From NCBI GenBank assembly GCA_913044145.1, contig CAJWOD010000003.1:1-23172 (forward strand): DNA of 23,172 bases, written 5' to 3'. The translations under genes and the position numbers were made by a program. The notes beneath the pieces are model-generated. The model did no database searches. It saw nothing but the letters and a program-made list of their open reading frames with translations, and was not told where the DNA came from. This document shows, in pieces, positions 6,767 to 15,512 of this stretch (position 1 is the stretch's first letter; each line of letters starts with the position of its first letter). This stretch comes from an uncultured Nitrospina sp. (GTDB lineage: Bacteria; Nitrospinota; Nitrospinia; Nitrospinales; VA-1).

Positions 6767-8805
6767 TTGGCCGCCTTCTACAGTTTTTAAATTGGATAAT
6801 TATAATTTTTGGTCTTATTTCAATTTTAACTGTTTCCGGTATTTATATCTGGTTGAGTAAAGATCTTCCCCAACTTCCGCAAAGTTTAGAGCATATCAAT
6901 TTAAGTCTTCCGACCGAAATTTACTCCGCCGACGGTGAACGAATTAAGGTTCTTGGTGAAAGATACCCCGTAAACATTGAAGATATCTCACCCAATTTTT
7001 TAAAAGCAATAATTGCAGTTGAAGATGCGCGATTTTATAGTCACAACGGAATAGATCATCGGGCACTTATAAGGGCCTTGATAGCTAATTTCCGTACCAA
7101 AAAGATTGTTCAAGGGGGTAGTACCATAACGCAACAACTTTCGAAGAATTTATTTTTTTCCTTTGAGCGGAACTGGATACGGAAGATTAAAGAACTCCTC
7201 GTTGCCTTTCAGTTAGAGGTTACATTTGGGAAAGAACAGATCTTAGAAGCCTATTGTAACCAGATTTATTTTGGTAGCGGGGCATATGGTGTAGAGGAAG
7301 CTTCTCAAACCTATTTTAAAAGTAGGGCGCGAGATTTAACTCTTTTACAGGCAGCCATGCTTGCCGGCCTTCCAAACTCTCCAAATAATGCTAACCCATT
7401 TGTCCATTTTGAAAAGGCCATGAAACGGGCAAAATTTATTTTAAAACGAATGGTTTCAGAAAACCTAATTTCAAGTAGCCAAAGAGAGGCAGCATTAAAC
7501 TCTAGAATTGATCTTGCCAGTCCAAAAGTAGAGTCCAATCCTAACCTGTATTTTGTAGATGAAGTATTGGCTAAACTACAAAAAATTTATGGTAAAGAAT
7601 TCGTACATTTTGGTGGATTAAAGATTTTTACTACTTTAGATACCAGATACCAGTATTTTGCATTAAAAGGAGCCCGGAATCATTTAGAGGCCTTAAAAGG
7701 AAAAATAAAGAAAGAAACTAATTCGGAAAAACTGCAGGTGGCGCTAGTAGCTATTGAAAATAAAAGCGGTGCTGTCAAAGCTTTACTGGGAGGAAGAAAC
7801 TATTCCCACAGCCAGTTTAATCGTGCTGTTTCTAACAATAGACTTCCCGGTTCATCATTTAAACCTTTTGTGTATTTGACTGCTATGGAAAGTCTGAATT
7901 TTTCTCCAGCAACGGTAGTAAATGATGAACCCTTTAAAATAGAGATTCCAGGCTCAGAACCATGGGAGCCTCAGAACTTCGATGAAGAATATGCTGGAAA
8001 TATAGTACTTAAGAAGGCACTCTTGAAATCTATAAATATTGTGTCCGCTAAATTAATGCAACAGGTGGGCCCAGATAAAGTCATTCGAACGGCACGAAAA
8101 TTTGGAATAAAAAGTCCGCTTGGAAGACATCTTTCGCTTGCTCTGGGTACGTCAGGGATCTCTCCTTTAGAAATTGCATCTGCCTATAGCGTAATTGCCA
8201 ACCTTGGAATCTATAATGAACCTTATTTGATTCAGCAAATTGAGGATTTTCAAGGTAATCGTCTGTATGAACATTTTTATCAAGGAGTACAGCAATATGG
8301 CCCAGATACTCTTTATCCGTTGTTAGATATGATGCGCGGTGTTGTTGAGAGAGGAACGGGAAAAATTGTACGAAGAATGGGATTCCAACATCCAGCAGCA
8401 GGAAAAACAGGCACAACAAACGGCTTTAAAGATGCATGGTTCAATGGTTTTACAAAAGATATTTCTACATCCGTTTGGGTTGGGTTTGACAATAATGATT
8501 CAATGAAGACAAGGTTTGGGAAAGGATTGACAGGAGCGAGTGCAGCAGCACCCATTTGGGTGCATTTCATGCAAAAAGCTCTTGAGGGAAAAACTAAAGT
8601 TAAATTTCCTGTGCCGGATAATATAAAAATCGCCACAGTTGACGTGAAAACAGGGAAGTTACCTGATGAGTTTTCTCTAGAAAAAATTGAGATTGCGGTA
8701 AAAGAAGATGTGGATCTTTCTCCTTTACCAATGGAAGATCTGATACCTAAAGTAGATACAAAGCTAAAATTAGAAGTGGAAAAACTCAAACCCTCCTTAA
8801 ATTAG
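6763..8805 (+). CDS. mrcA: Class A penicillin-binding protein (PBP1A-type glycosyltransferase/transpeptidase)
   Basis: A 680-residue bifunctional peptidoglycan synthase. A transmembrane anchor spans residues 11-30. The GT51 glycosyltransferase domain shows 'AVEDARFYSHNGIDHRAL' (catalytic Glu87), 'QGGSTITQQLSKNLF' (117-131), 'KIKELLVAFQLE' and 'YCNQIYFGSGAYGVEEA'. The transpeptidase domain has SxxK as 'SSFK' (nucleophile Ser364, Lys367), SxN as 'SIN' (423-425) and KTG (548-550) in 'AGKTGTTNGFKDAWF'. All key residues are intact. Length is somewhat short compared with E. coli PBP1A (~850) because the OB-like insertion is small. It polymerises lipid II and cross-links stem peptides on the periplasmic face. 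The TTG start at 6763 overlaps the preceding stop, implying translational coupling. The SPOR-domain gene follows 9 nt after its stop. Confidence 0.97.
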   Translation: MIGRLLQFLNWIIIIFGLISILTVSGIYIWLSKDLPQLPQSLEHINLSLPTEIYSADGERIKVLGERYPVNIEDISPNFLKAIIAVEDARFYSHNGIDHRALIRALIANFRTKKIVQGGSTITQQLSKNLFFSFERNWIRKIKELLVAFQLEVTFGKEQILEAYCNQIYFGSGAYGVEEASQTYFKSRARDLTLLQAAMLAGLPNSPNNANPFVHFEKAMKRAKFILKRMVSENLISSSQREAALNSRIDLASPKVESNPNLYFVDEVLAKLQKIYGKEFVHFGGLKIFTTLDTRYQYFALKGARNHLEALKGKIKKETNSEKLQVALVAIENKSGAVKALLGGRNYSHSQFNRAVSNNRLPGSSFKPFVYLTAMESLNFSPATVVNDEPFKIEIPGSEPWEPQNFDEEYAGNIVLKKALLKSINIVSAKLMQQVGPDKVIRTARKFGIKSPLGRHLSLALGTSGISPLEIASAYSVIANLGIYNEPYLIQQIEDFQGNRLYEHFYQGVQQYGPDTLYPLLDMMRGVVERGTGKIVRRMGFQHPAAGKTGTTNGFKDAWFNGFTKDISTSVWVGFDNNDSMKTRFGKGLTGASAAAPIWVHFMQKALEGKTKVKFPVPDNIKIATVDVKTGKLPDEFSLEKIEIAVKEDVDLSPLPMEDLIPKVDTKLKLEVEKLKPSLN

Positions 8806-8814
8806 AAAACATAT

Positions 8815-10350
8815 ATGTTGCATCAGGCTATAAAATTTTATTTTGCTCGATTTGCATGCACGTTATTCCTAATGTTTGGAATTGGGTTTTCGGGTCTTTA
8901 TTTTATTCATGAGGTGGCATTGCCAAATATTGTGTTTGATGATTTGGCTGTCCAGTGGTCAATATTTCTAGTTTGTATGTTTTTTGGTTTTATAGGATAT
9001 GGAATGCTTGGGGAGCAAAGATTTTCTAATGCTTTGCATAAATTAAAAAATATACCTCCCAACTCCCTTGCTGAAAATATTAAATTTCAATTTGAGAATT
9101 TAATTGAGCTTACTTATTCTTCATATTTTTTGCCAAGCACGGGTAAACGTTATCGGAACTTAAGTGTTTTGCAGTATGCAGATTATCTTCTTTCTATAGG
9201 GGAGGAAAGTCCAAGAGCTCTCAGTTATTATGTCCAAGCATTTATTCAAAGTCCGCAAAATTCTCGTTTCAGAAAGCCTCTTTTATCTATATTGAATAGA
9301 GGGCAGGAGTTGAGTTCTCAGGAAATGGATCTATTGCTAATAATGTATCAGCAGGAAAAACAGCACGATCCTGTTTTTACTTCTTATTTAGCTCGCTTAT
9401 TCTTAAGGGCTAGGCAGTGGTCAGGCCAAACGGAACCTCTATTTCTGAGTGCCTTAGATGAGAAAAATGAACTTTCAGAAGAAATTATTAAATTTGTTCT
9501 TCCTATTTATTTGGCTCATCGACGTACAGATGAGCGGGCATTAAGTTTTTTTGTGAAGGCTCTTGAATATTCTGTGGAGGATAAAAAGGAAATAAGAAAT
9601 ATTTTGGCGCAATCATATTGTGAAGGAAACCTTGTAGGTGTTGCTCCCCATTTGCATAGAAAGTGTGAAGAAATTTTTTATACATTGGAATCCCGCCAAC
9701 AGGAGGAATTAAAATCCAAAGCAGATGAAACGCGGATTGCTTTTAAATTAAAAAAGATAAAGCTGTTTAGAAAAGAAGACTTGCAGGATTTAAAACGTTT
9801 AAAAGCGGAAATAGGTCTGGTTGCAACCAAAACTTCTTTAATAGGGAAGGGAATTGTTTGGTTTGGATTAGGGCTGAAAAATTCTGGAAAATGGATGCTG
9901 CTAAAAATATTACATGGTGCATACTTATTTGGGAACCTTTCTTTTAAGAAAAAGTTTACTGCTTTTGCTATTGTCTCACTTTTTATTGTTGTTGGAGTGG
10001 GTTTTAAGGAAGTATGGTCACCAAATTATGGTCAGGGGAAAGATACATTTCAGCGTAGTCCCATAGTTTCTGATGGAGCGATTAAAAGTAAAAAAGGTAA
10101 TCGCGTATTTACCGTACAAATTGCCGCTGTTAATTCGGCAAAACAGGCTAATAAACTGGTAAAAAAATTAAAGCAAAAAAATATTGAAAATTTGTATTTA
10201 GTTAAGTCAAAAAGAAGATCGGGCGGCTTTTGGTATAAATTAAGAGTCGGGAAATTTTCATCAAAAAATAAGGCTAGTGAATTTGCGAACCAACTTATTG
10301 CTTCAAAAAAGGTAAAAAACTACTTCATTACAGCAATACCAACAAAATAG
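8815..10350 (+). CDS. Membrane protein with cytoplasmic helical-repeat region and periplasmic SPOR domain
   Basis: A 511-residue protein. Hydrophobic segments lie at residues ~11-31, ~45-64 and ~381-398. Between the second and third is a ~310-residue helical region with TPR-like periodicity ('SPRALSYYVQAFIQSPQNSR', 'YLARLFLRARQW', 'RALSFFVKALEYS'). Residues ~430-511 are a SPOR domain ('FTVQIAAVNSAKQANKLVKK', 'GGFWYKLRVGKFSSKNKASE'), a fold known to bind denuded glycan strands at division sites. Alternating topology puts the repeats in the cytoplasm and SPOR in the periplasm. It is the last gene of the XRE-PBP operon, so it could link PBP activity or septal wall synthesis to a cytoplasmic partner. 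The domain call is firm; the role is inference. Confidence 0.85.
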   Translation: MLHQAIKFYFARFACTLFLMFGIGFSGLYFIHEVALPNIVFDDLAVQWSIFLVCMFFGFIGYGMLGEQRFSNALHKLKNIPPNSLAENIKFQFENLIELTYSSYFLPSTGKRYRNLSVLQYADYLLSIGEESPRALSYYVQAFIQSPQNSRFRKPLLSILNRGQELSSQEMDLLLIMYQQEKQHDPVFTSYLARLFLRARQWSGQTEPLFLSALDEKNELSEEIIKFVLPIYLAHRRTDERALSFFVKALEYSVEDKKEIRNILAQSYCEGNLVGVAPHLHRKCEEIFYTLESRQQEELKSKADETRIAFKLKKIKLFRKEDLQDLKRLKAEIGLVATKTSLIGKGIVWFGLGLKNSGKWMLLKILHGAYLFGNLSFKKKFTAFAIVSLFIVVGVGFKEVWSPNYGQGKDTFQRSPIVSDGAIKSKKGNRVFTVQIAAVNSAKQANKLVKKLKQKNIENLYLVKSKRRSGGFWYKLRVGKFSSKNKASEFANQLIASKKVKNYFITAIPTK

Positions 10351-10552
10351 GTATTAAATCCTTTTGGCAACCTTAGTCAAGAACGTTTCAAAAGTAAAAT
10401 TATTATATCTTTTGTATTTATTGAGTTGTCCTAATATAACTTTAAGACTGTTTCTGTCTACCTTCCCTTAGTTTTTAAGAGACGTGTAATTCCCTGTTAA
10501 GCCCAGAATAAATACAAATTTAGTTTAATTAAGCATTATTCAGGAGCTGAGA

Positions 10553-12298
10553 TTGAATAATCTAAAATCCTTCTTACCTTATGTCAGTAAATATCGCAGG
10601 GAATTTCTCTTGGGTATTTTGGCATTGATTGTTACGGATGCAATGACGCTTGTTGTTCCCTGGGTGATAAAAGAATTCATAGATATTATTTCTGAGATGC
10701 CTGTAAAGGAACAAATATTGAAATATGTTCTTTTACTTTTTTTAATTTCGTTGGGTTTAATGATAGGGCGTTATGGGTGGCGTAAGTATATGTTTGGTCT
10801 TTCTAGGAAAATCGAATTTGATATCCTCAACGATCTATTTAAGCATCTACTTAGTCTGGATCGCTTTTGGTATCAAAAACAAAAAACAGGGGACCTTATG
10901 TCCCGAGCTACAAATGATTTAAGGGCGGTTCGTGAATTTTTTGGTTTGGGTGTTTTAATACTTATCGATGCAGTTTTCGTTATTATCATGGCCGTTGTAA
11001 TGATGAGTTTTATAAATGTTGATTTGGCTCTTAAAGTTTTCATCCCCTTGCCGTTTATATCTGTTTTGTTTTTCTTTTTTGTAAGAGAAATAGGTAATAG
11101 ACACAAAGAAGTCCAAGAGCATTTAGCTAAAATCACCGAACGAGTGCAGGAAAACCTTTCAGGAATTCGAATTCTTCATGCATTTGTGCAGGAAGAATAT
11201 GAAAAGGAAAAATTTGAAAAATTAAACCTTGAATACATTAAAAAAAACCTACGAGTTACCCAAATATTTGGTTTGTTTACTCCAACCATGGTTTTTTCGA
11301 TGGGAATAGCAAGTATGATTTCTCTTTGGATGGGCGGGAAAGCAGTTATTGCTGAAGAAATAACTTTAGGATCTTTTGTCGCCTTTAATGGTTATTTGAT
11401 GCTTCTTTCTTGGCCTATGATGGGGATTGGGTATGTATTTAATCTAACTCAAAAAGGACTAGTTGGAATGGAAAGAATCAACGAAGTGTTTTTGGCAAAA
11501 CCAGAAATCGTGGATGAAGGTGTAAAACTTCTTGATATTCCAAACCATGGTGAATTAGAGCTGAGTAAGGTTTCCTTTTCTTACTCTAGTGAGGAGGATA
11601 AAATCCTTAACGGGATTGATTTAAAAGTATTACCCGGACAAACCTTGGGAATCGTTGGATTGATTGGGTCAGGAAAAACAACTTTAGCCCAACTTATACT
11701 CCGTTTCTATAATCCCATTTCGGGTGAAATTTTAATTGACGGAAATTCTATTAGAGATTTTTCATTACATAGTTTGAGGAATTATATCGGGTATGTTAGT
11801 CAGGAACCCTTTCTTTTTTCAACTTCCATTCGTAATAATATTGCACTGGGTAATGAGGATATATCTGATTCGGAGATAGAAAAAATAGTGCAAATTGCTG
11901 GACTGGATTCTGATCTAAAAATTTTTCCTGATCACATCGAAACTCTTGTAGGTGAAAAGGGCGTTACATTGTCGGGAGGGCAGAAGCAAAGAATTGCTCT
12001 GGCTCGGACATTATTGAGAAACCCTAAATTACTGATACTTGATGATTCCTTTTCCAACCTGGATTCTAAAATGGAAGAGGATTTGCTGCAAAACTTAAAA
12101 AAATACTATAGGAATACAACCAAGATAATTATTTCTCACCGACTTTCTGTAATATTAAATGCAGATAATATAGTTGTTGTTGATAATGGAGCTATTTCTG
12201 AACAGGGGAGCCACTCTCAATTGGTAGATTTGGGAGGAGTTTATGCAGAATTGTTTCGAAATCAAGAATTAGCCAAAGAGATGAAGATAATTCTTTAA
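10553..12298 (+). CDS. ABC exporter half-transporter, subunit with degenerate catalytic site
   Basis: A 581-residue MsbA-type half-transporter: six membrane helices (residues ~15-300) fused to a nucleotide-binding domain (~333-581). Walker A is GLIGSGKTT (369-377), Q-loop Gln417, signature LSGGQ (473-477), Walker B LLILD (493-497) and H-loop His529. The residue after Walker B is Asp498 instead of the catalytic Glu ('LDDSFSNLD'). In heterodimeric exporters such as TM287/TM288, BmrCD and LmrCD one subunit carries exactly this Asp. The start is TTG at 10553 with CAGGAGCTGAG upstream. Its TAA overlaps the ATG of the partner by one base. Substrate not predictable; lipids, peptides or drugs are all possible. 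The 202-base upstream gap shows no clear promoter to me. Confidence 0.93.
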   Translation: MNNLKSFLPYVSKYRREFLLGILALIVTDAMTLVVPWVIKEFIDIISEMPVKEQILKYVLLLFLISLGLMIGRYGWRKYMFGLSRKIEFDILNDLFKHLLSLDRFWYQKQKTGDLMSRATNDLRAVREFFGLGVLILIDAVFVIIMAVVMMSFINVDLALKVFIPLPFISVLFFFFVREIGNRHKEVQEHLAKITERVQENLSGIRILHAFVQEEYEKEKFEKLNLEYIKKNLRVTQIFGLFTPTMVFSMGIASMISLWMGGKAVIAEEITLGSFVAFNGYLMLLSWPMMGIGYVFNLTQKGLVGMERINEVFLAKPEIVDEGVKLLDIPNHGELELSKVSFSYSSEEDKILNGIDLKVLPGQTLGIVGLIGSGKTTLAQLILRFYNPISGEILIDGNSIRDFSLHSLRNYIGYVSQEPFLFSTSIRNNIALGNEDISDSEIEKIVQIAGLDSDLKIFPDHIETLVGEKGVTLSGGQKQRIALARTLLRNPKLLILDDSFSNLDSKMEEDLLQNLKKYYRNTTKIIISHRLSVILNADNIVVVDNGAISEQGSHSQLVDLGGVYAELFRNQELAKEMKIIL

Positions 12299-14079
12299 TG
12301 AATAATAGCGAAGATTTAAGAGACCGATATAAAGATTTGATTTTGTTTAAAAGGGTTCTCATTCATTTAAAACCCTATTCGAGTCTAGTAAGTTTGGCCG
12401 TTTTGCTACTCTTAGCTGTTTCTATATTAAACTTGTCTGGCCCTTATCTTACAAAAATTGTTATTGATGACCATATAAAAGAAGGAAATATAAATGGCTT
12501 GGATGTTATTGCGGCTATATACTTTGCGGTTCTGATTTTCTCTTTTATATTCCAGTTTTCTCAGACCTATCTCATGCAGTACATCGGACAAAAGGTAATG
12601 TTTGACCTTAGGTCACAAGTTTTCTCCCACCTTCATAAAATGTCTTTTTCTTATTATGATAAAAACCCTATCGGAAAGATGATTACTCGAGTAGTTAATG
12701 ATGTGGAAGTGTTAAATGAAATGCTAACTTCTGGTCTCATTCTTATTTTTAGCGATTTGTTTACACTTTTTGGGATATTCTTTGTAATGCTGTACCTAGA
12801 TTGGAAAATCACTCTGGTTGTCTGTATTGTTTTCCCTCTTTTAGCTATCGCTACCCGGATTTATAGGATTCGCGCACGAGATGCTCTAAGAAAAAACCGC
12901 GCACATGTTTCGGAGCTTAATTCCTATACCGAGGAAAATCTTTCAGGAATGGACACGGTTCAGTGCTTCAATAGCGAAAAGCACAACTTCAGAAAATTTT
13001 TTTCTATCAATAATGAGCGGTTAAAAGAAGATTTAAGGACGGTTCGATATAATGCCTTTTATATGCCATCCATTGATTTTTTTAATTCGTTAGCGATTGG
13101 CATGGTCATTTGGTATGGCGGCGGGCGATTTGTCCAAGATGAAATTCAATTAGGAGTTTTGGTAGCATTTATTCAATATTTGCAAAAGTTTTTTGAACCG
13201 GTCCGTGATCTTGCTGAAAAATTCAACATCATACAAACTGCTATGGCCTCATCTGAGAGAATTTTTGAATTACTTGATACACCGGAACAAATTCCGTCAA
13301 TGGTTCCGCCTAAAAATGGTTTTAAAATTAAAGGTAAAGTTGAGTTTAAAAATGTTTGGCTTTCTTACAATGAGAATCAATTTGTCTTAAAAGATATTTC
13401 TTTTTGTTTGGAAAAAGGGGAGAGTTTGGCCATTGTCGGTGCTACTGGATCGGGAAAGTCGACCATCATCAATGCCCTTTGTAGGTTTTATGAAATTAAT
13501 AAAGGTGACATCTTATTTGATGGGAAATCTATCAAAGACATTAATAAATTTGATTTACGAAAACAGATTGCATTGGTGCAACAAGATGTGTTTCTATTTT
13601 CCGGAAAAATTATAGATAATATTCGCCTAGGAAATGTGCAAATGAGCCAAGAGGAAATTAAATCTATTTCTATTGCGGTTAATTCGCATAACTTTATAAA
13701 TAATTTTCCGCTAAAATATGAACAGGAATTAATTGAGGGAGGGGGAAGTATTTCTTCTGGGCAAAGGCAACTACTATCGTTTGCCAGAGCGCTCGCAGTA
13801 AAGCCTCAAATATTGGTTCTAGACGAGGCAACTTCTAGCGTTGATATGGATACCGAGCGTCAGATTAAAAATGGAATTAAAGAAATGACTCGTGGACGAA
13901 CCAGTATTATCATTGCGCATAGACTCTCTACTCTGATGTATGTTGACAAAGTGCTTGTGCTTAAAAATGGAAAGATTATCGAATTCGGTAAGAGAAACGA
14001 ACTATTACAGCAAAGAGGGGTCTTTTATAAACTCTGCCAAGCGCAGATAAAATCAGAGCAATTCAGCGCCGAACAATAA
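12298..14079 (+). CDS. ABC exporter half-transporter, catalytically complete subunit
   Basis: A 593-residue half-transporter with six membrane helices (~30-320) and a C-terminal nucleotide-binding domain (~348-593). Walker A is GATGSGKST (381-389), Q-loop Gln429, Walker B ILVLD (505-509) followed by the catalytic Glu510 and H-loop His541. The ABC signature is ISSGQ (485-489) in place of LSGGQ. This matches the second subunit of heterodimeric exporters: its own Walker B Glu works in the canonical site with the partner's LSGGQ, while its altered signature faces the partner's Asp site. It overlaps the upstream gene by one base, so equimolar synthesis is likely. The stop is 8 nt from the stop of the convergent ferredoxin gene. 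Confidence 0.94.
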   Translation: MNNSEDLRDRYKDLILFKRVLIHLKPYSSLVSLAVLLLLAVSILNLSGPYLTKIVIDDHIKEGNINGLDVIAAIYFAVLIFSFIFQFSQTYLMQYIGQKVMFDLRSQVFSHLHKMSFSYYDKNPIGKMITRVVNDVEVLNEMLTSGLILIFSDLFTLFGIFFVMLYLDWKITLVVCIVFPLLAIATRIYRIRARDALRKNRAHVSELNSYTEENLSGMDTVQCFNSEKHNFRKFFSINNERLKEDLRTVRYNAFYMPSIDFFNSLAIGMVIWYGGGRFVQDEIQLGVLVAFIQYLQKFFEPVRDLAEKFNIIQTAMASSERIFELLDTPEQIPSMVPPKNGFKIKGKVEFKNVWLSYNENQFVLKDISFCLEKGESLAIVGATGSGKSTIINALCRFYEINKGDILFDGKSIKDINKFDLRKQIALVQQDVFLFSGKIIDNIRLGNVQMSQEEIKSISIAVNSHNFINNFPLKYEQELIEGGGSISSGQRQLLSFARALAVKPQILVLDEATSSVDMDTERQIKNGIKEMTRGRTSIIIAHRLSTLMYVDKVLVLKNGKIIEFGKRNELLQQRGVFYKLCQAQIKSEQFSAEQ

Positions 14080-14087
14080 TGTTTTTT

Positions 14088-14405
14088 TTACTTGTAACTT
14101 ATTACTAATTTTTCTACAGGGCGATTATTCTGAATATGTTCTATAAGAATTTCTTCCATATCTTCTTTTGTACGTGGTGCATACCAGATATCATCCGGAT
14201 AAATCACCATTGTAGGGCCTTGAGAGCAGGCATCTAGACAACCGGATTTGTTTACACGTACTTTCTTTTTTAAACCCAGTTCATGCACACGGCCTTTAAG
14301 GTGATCCAGTAACTTTAGTGACCCTCTTGAAGTGCAACAGCCTCTTTTGTCACCTGTTTTTCTTTCGTTGATACAAATAAAAATGTGTTTTTGAAAGCGG
14401 CCCAT
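14088..14405 (-). CDS. Thioredoxin-like [2Fe-2S] ferredoxin
   Basis: A 105-residue protein of the thioredoxin-fold [2Fe-2S] ferredoxin group (as in Aquifex Fd4 or the NuoE C-terminal half). Cysteines are C11 in 'IFICINE', C23 and C24 in 'RGCCTSRG', and C56 and C60 in 'GCLDACSQGPTMVIYPD'. The last segment is the family hallmark, including the Pro before 'TMVIYPD'; four of these cysteines should hold the cluster. It is cytoplasmic, with no signal. It is the last gene of the minus-strand sulfur operon, 17 nt after the CysM-like gene, so it may supply electrons to a sulfur-transfer or sulfur-reduction step there. That link rests on context only. Confidence 0.85.
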   Translation of the reverse strand: MGRFQKHIFICINERKTGDKRGCCTSRGSLKLLDHLKGRVHELGLKKKVRVNKSGCLDACSQGPTMVIYPDDIWYAPRTKEDMEEILIEHIQNNRPVEKLVISYK

Positions 14406-14422
14406 TGGCTTGGAATCGAAGA

Positions 14423-15436
14423 CTAGTCGGCTTGGGGGATTTTATGGCTAGGGTCGTTTTCGTAATATTTTTTGAAATCGCCAAAGTTAACGTAGCACCT
14501 TTCGCAGCTATCAGGAAACACAGTGACGATCACACCGCTTTCGATTTTGGCAGCCAACTTAAGAGCGCCTAACATGGCAGCCGCTGATGAATGTCCGACT
14601 AAAATTCCTTCCTGTTTTTCTAATGTTTCGACCATATCGTAAGATTCTTCCGTGGGGACACTGATTTTACCATCTAGTTCATTTTCCTTGTAAATGCCTG
14701 GAATAATGGATGTCTCCATATGTTTGAGACCTTCCAATCCATGCAGTGACTCTGCGGGCTCAACAGCGTAACATTTAATATCAGGGTTAAAACTTCGAAG
14801 GCCTCGACTGGTTCCCATTATGGTCCCACCCGTACCAATTCCTGCGAGAAAGTGAGTAACGCGACTACTGGTTTGTTTCCATATTTCTTTGGCTGTGGTT
14901 TCGTAATGAGCTTCCCAGTTAGAATCGTTATTGTATTGGTCTGGCATAAAATATTTGTCGGGGTCTTTTTCATAAATTTCTTTGGCTAGAATAATTGCAC
15001 CATCAGAACCTTCGAACGGGCTGGAGGTTACGATTTCTGCACCATAAAAGTCAGCCATGAGACCTTTTCGTTCTTTACAAACATTTGCAGGCATAACGAG
15101 TTTGACTTTGTAGCCCTTTACTTTTCCTATCAATGCATAGGCGATACCCGTATTTCCAGATGTGGAATCTAGAATAGTTTTATCTTTGGTCAATTTGCCA
15201 GATTTTTCCCCATCTTCGATCATTTTAAGTGCGGGACGCGATTTTACTGAGCCACCAGAGTTTTTCCATTCTGCTTTAGCATAGATATCCACATTCTTAT
15301 ACTCTTTACCAATGTTATGAATTCGAATCAAAGGGGTATTCCCAATTGCATCCAAAACAGACTTGTCCGTTATGACTGGGCAGGTAGGAGCCTGTACTTC
15401 AAATGGGATAGGAAAACTCAAAGGCTTTTTTGACAT
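14423..15436 (-). CDS. cysM: CysM-like cysteine synthase, probably CysO-thiocarboxylate dependent
   Basis: A 337-residue fold-type II PLP enzyme of the cysteine synthase family. 'NSGGSVKSRPAL' carries the PLP lysine (K65); 'STSGNTGIAYAL' is the substrate loop; 'AGIGTGGTIMGT' binds the PLP phosphate; 'GILVGHSSAAAMLGAL' corresponds to the segment contacting the pyridine nitrogen. About 25 extra N-terminal residues precede 'AIGNTPLIRI'. The middle ('VEPAESLHGLEGLKHME', then 'PGIY') tracks M. tuberculosis CysM, which uses O-phosphoserine and CysO thiocarboxylate, with Lys where that enzyme has Arg220 (allowing one inserted residue; alignment from memory). It sits directly below the carrier and activating enzyme genes, supporting the same chemistry here. 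A plain O-acetylserine sulfhydrylase or cystathionine synthase remains possible. Confidence 0.85.
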   Translation of the reverse strand: MSKKPLSFPIPFEVQAPTCPVITDKSVLDAIGNTPLIRIHNIGKEYKNVDIYAKAEWKNSGGSVKSRPALKMIEDGEKSGKLTKDKTILDSTSGNTGIAYALIGKVKGYKVKLVMPANVCKERKGLMADFYGAEIVTSSPFEGSDGAIILAKEIYEKDPDKYFMPDQYNNDSNWEAHYETTAKEIWKQTSSRVTHFLAGIGTGGTIMGTSRGLRSFNPDIKCYAVEPAESLHGLEGLKHMETSIIPGIYKENELDGKISVPTEESYDMVETLEKQEGILVGHSSAAAMLGALKLAAKIESGVIVTVFPDSCERCYVNFGDFKKYYENDPSHKIPQAD

Positions 15437-15460
15437 TTAAAAATCTGTTAGAAAAATATA

Positions 15461-15496
15461 ACCTGTTGTCCTGAATATTCTAACTGGCAAACAGGT
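15461..15496 (-). promoter_or_regulatory. Inverted repeat in the moeB-cysM gap
   Basis: Perfect 7-bp arms ACCTGTT (15461-15467) and AACAGGT (15490-15496) flank 22 nt that contain the 8-bp palindrome GAATATTC (15473-15480). It fills half of the only sizeable gap (76 nt) inside the lower part of the sulfur operon. It could be an operator, an mRNA processing hairpin or chance; there is no T-tract to make it a terminator. Confidence 0.3.
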
Positions 15497-15512
15497 AATT
15501 GTTAAAGTTTAG

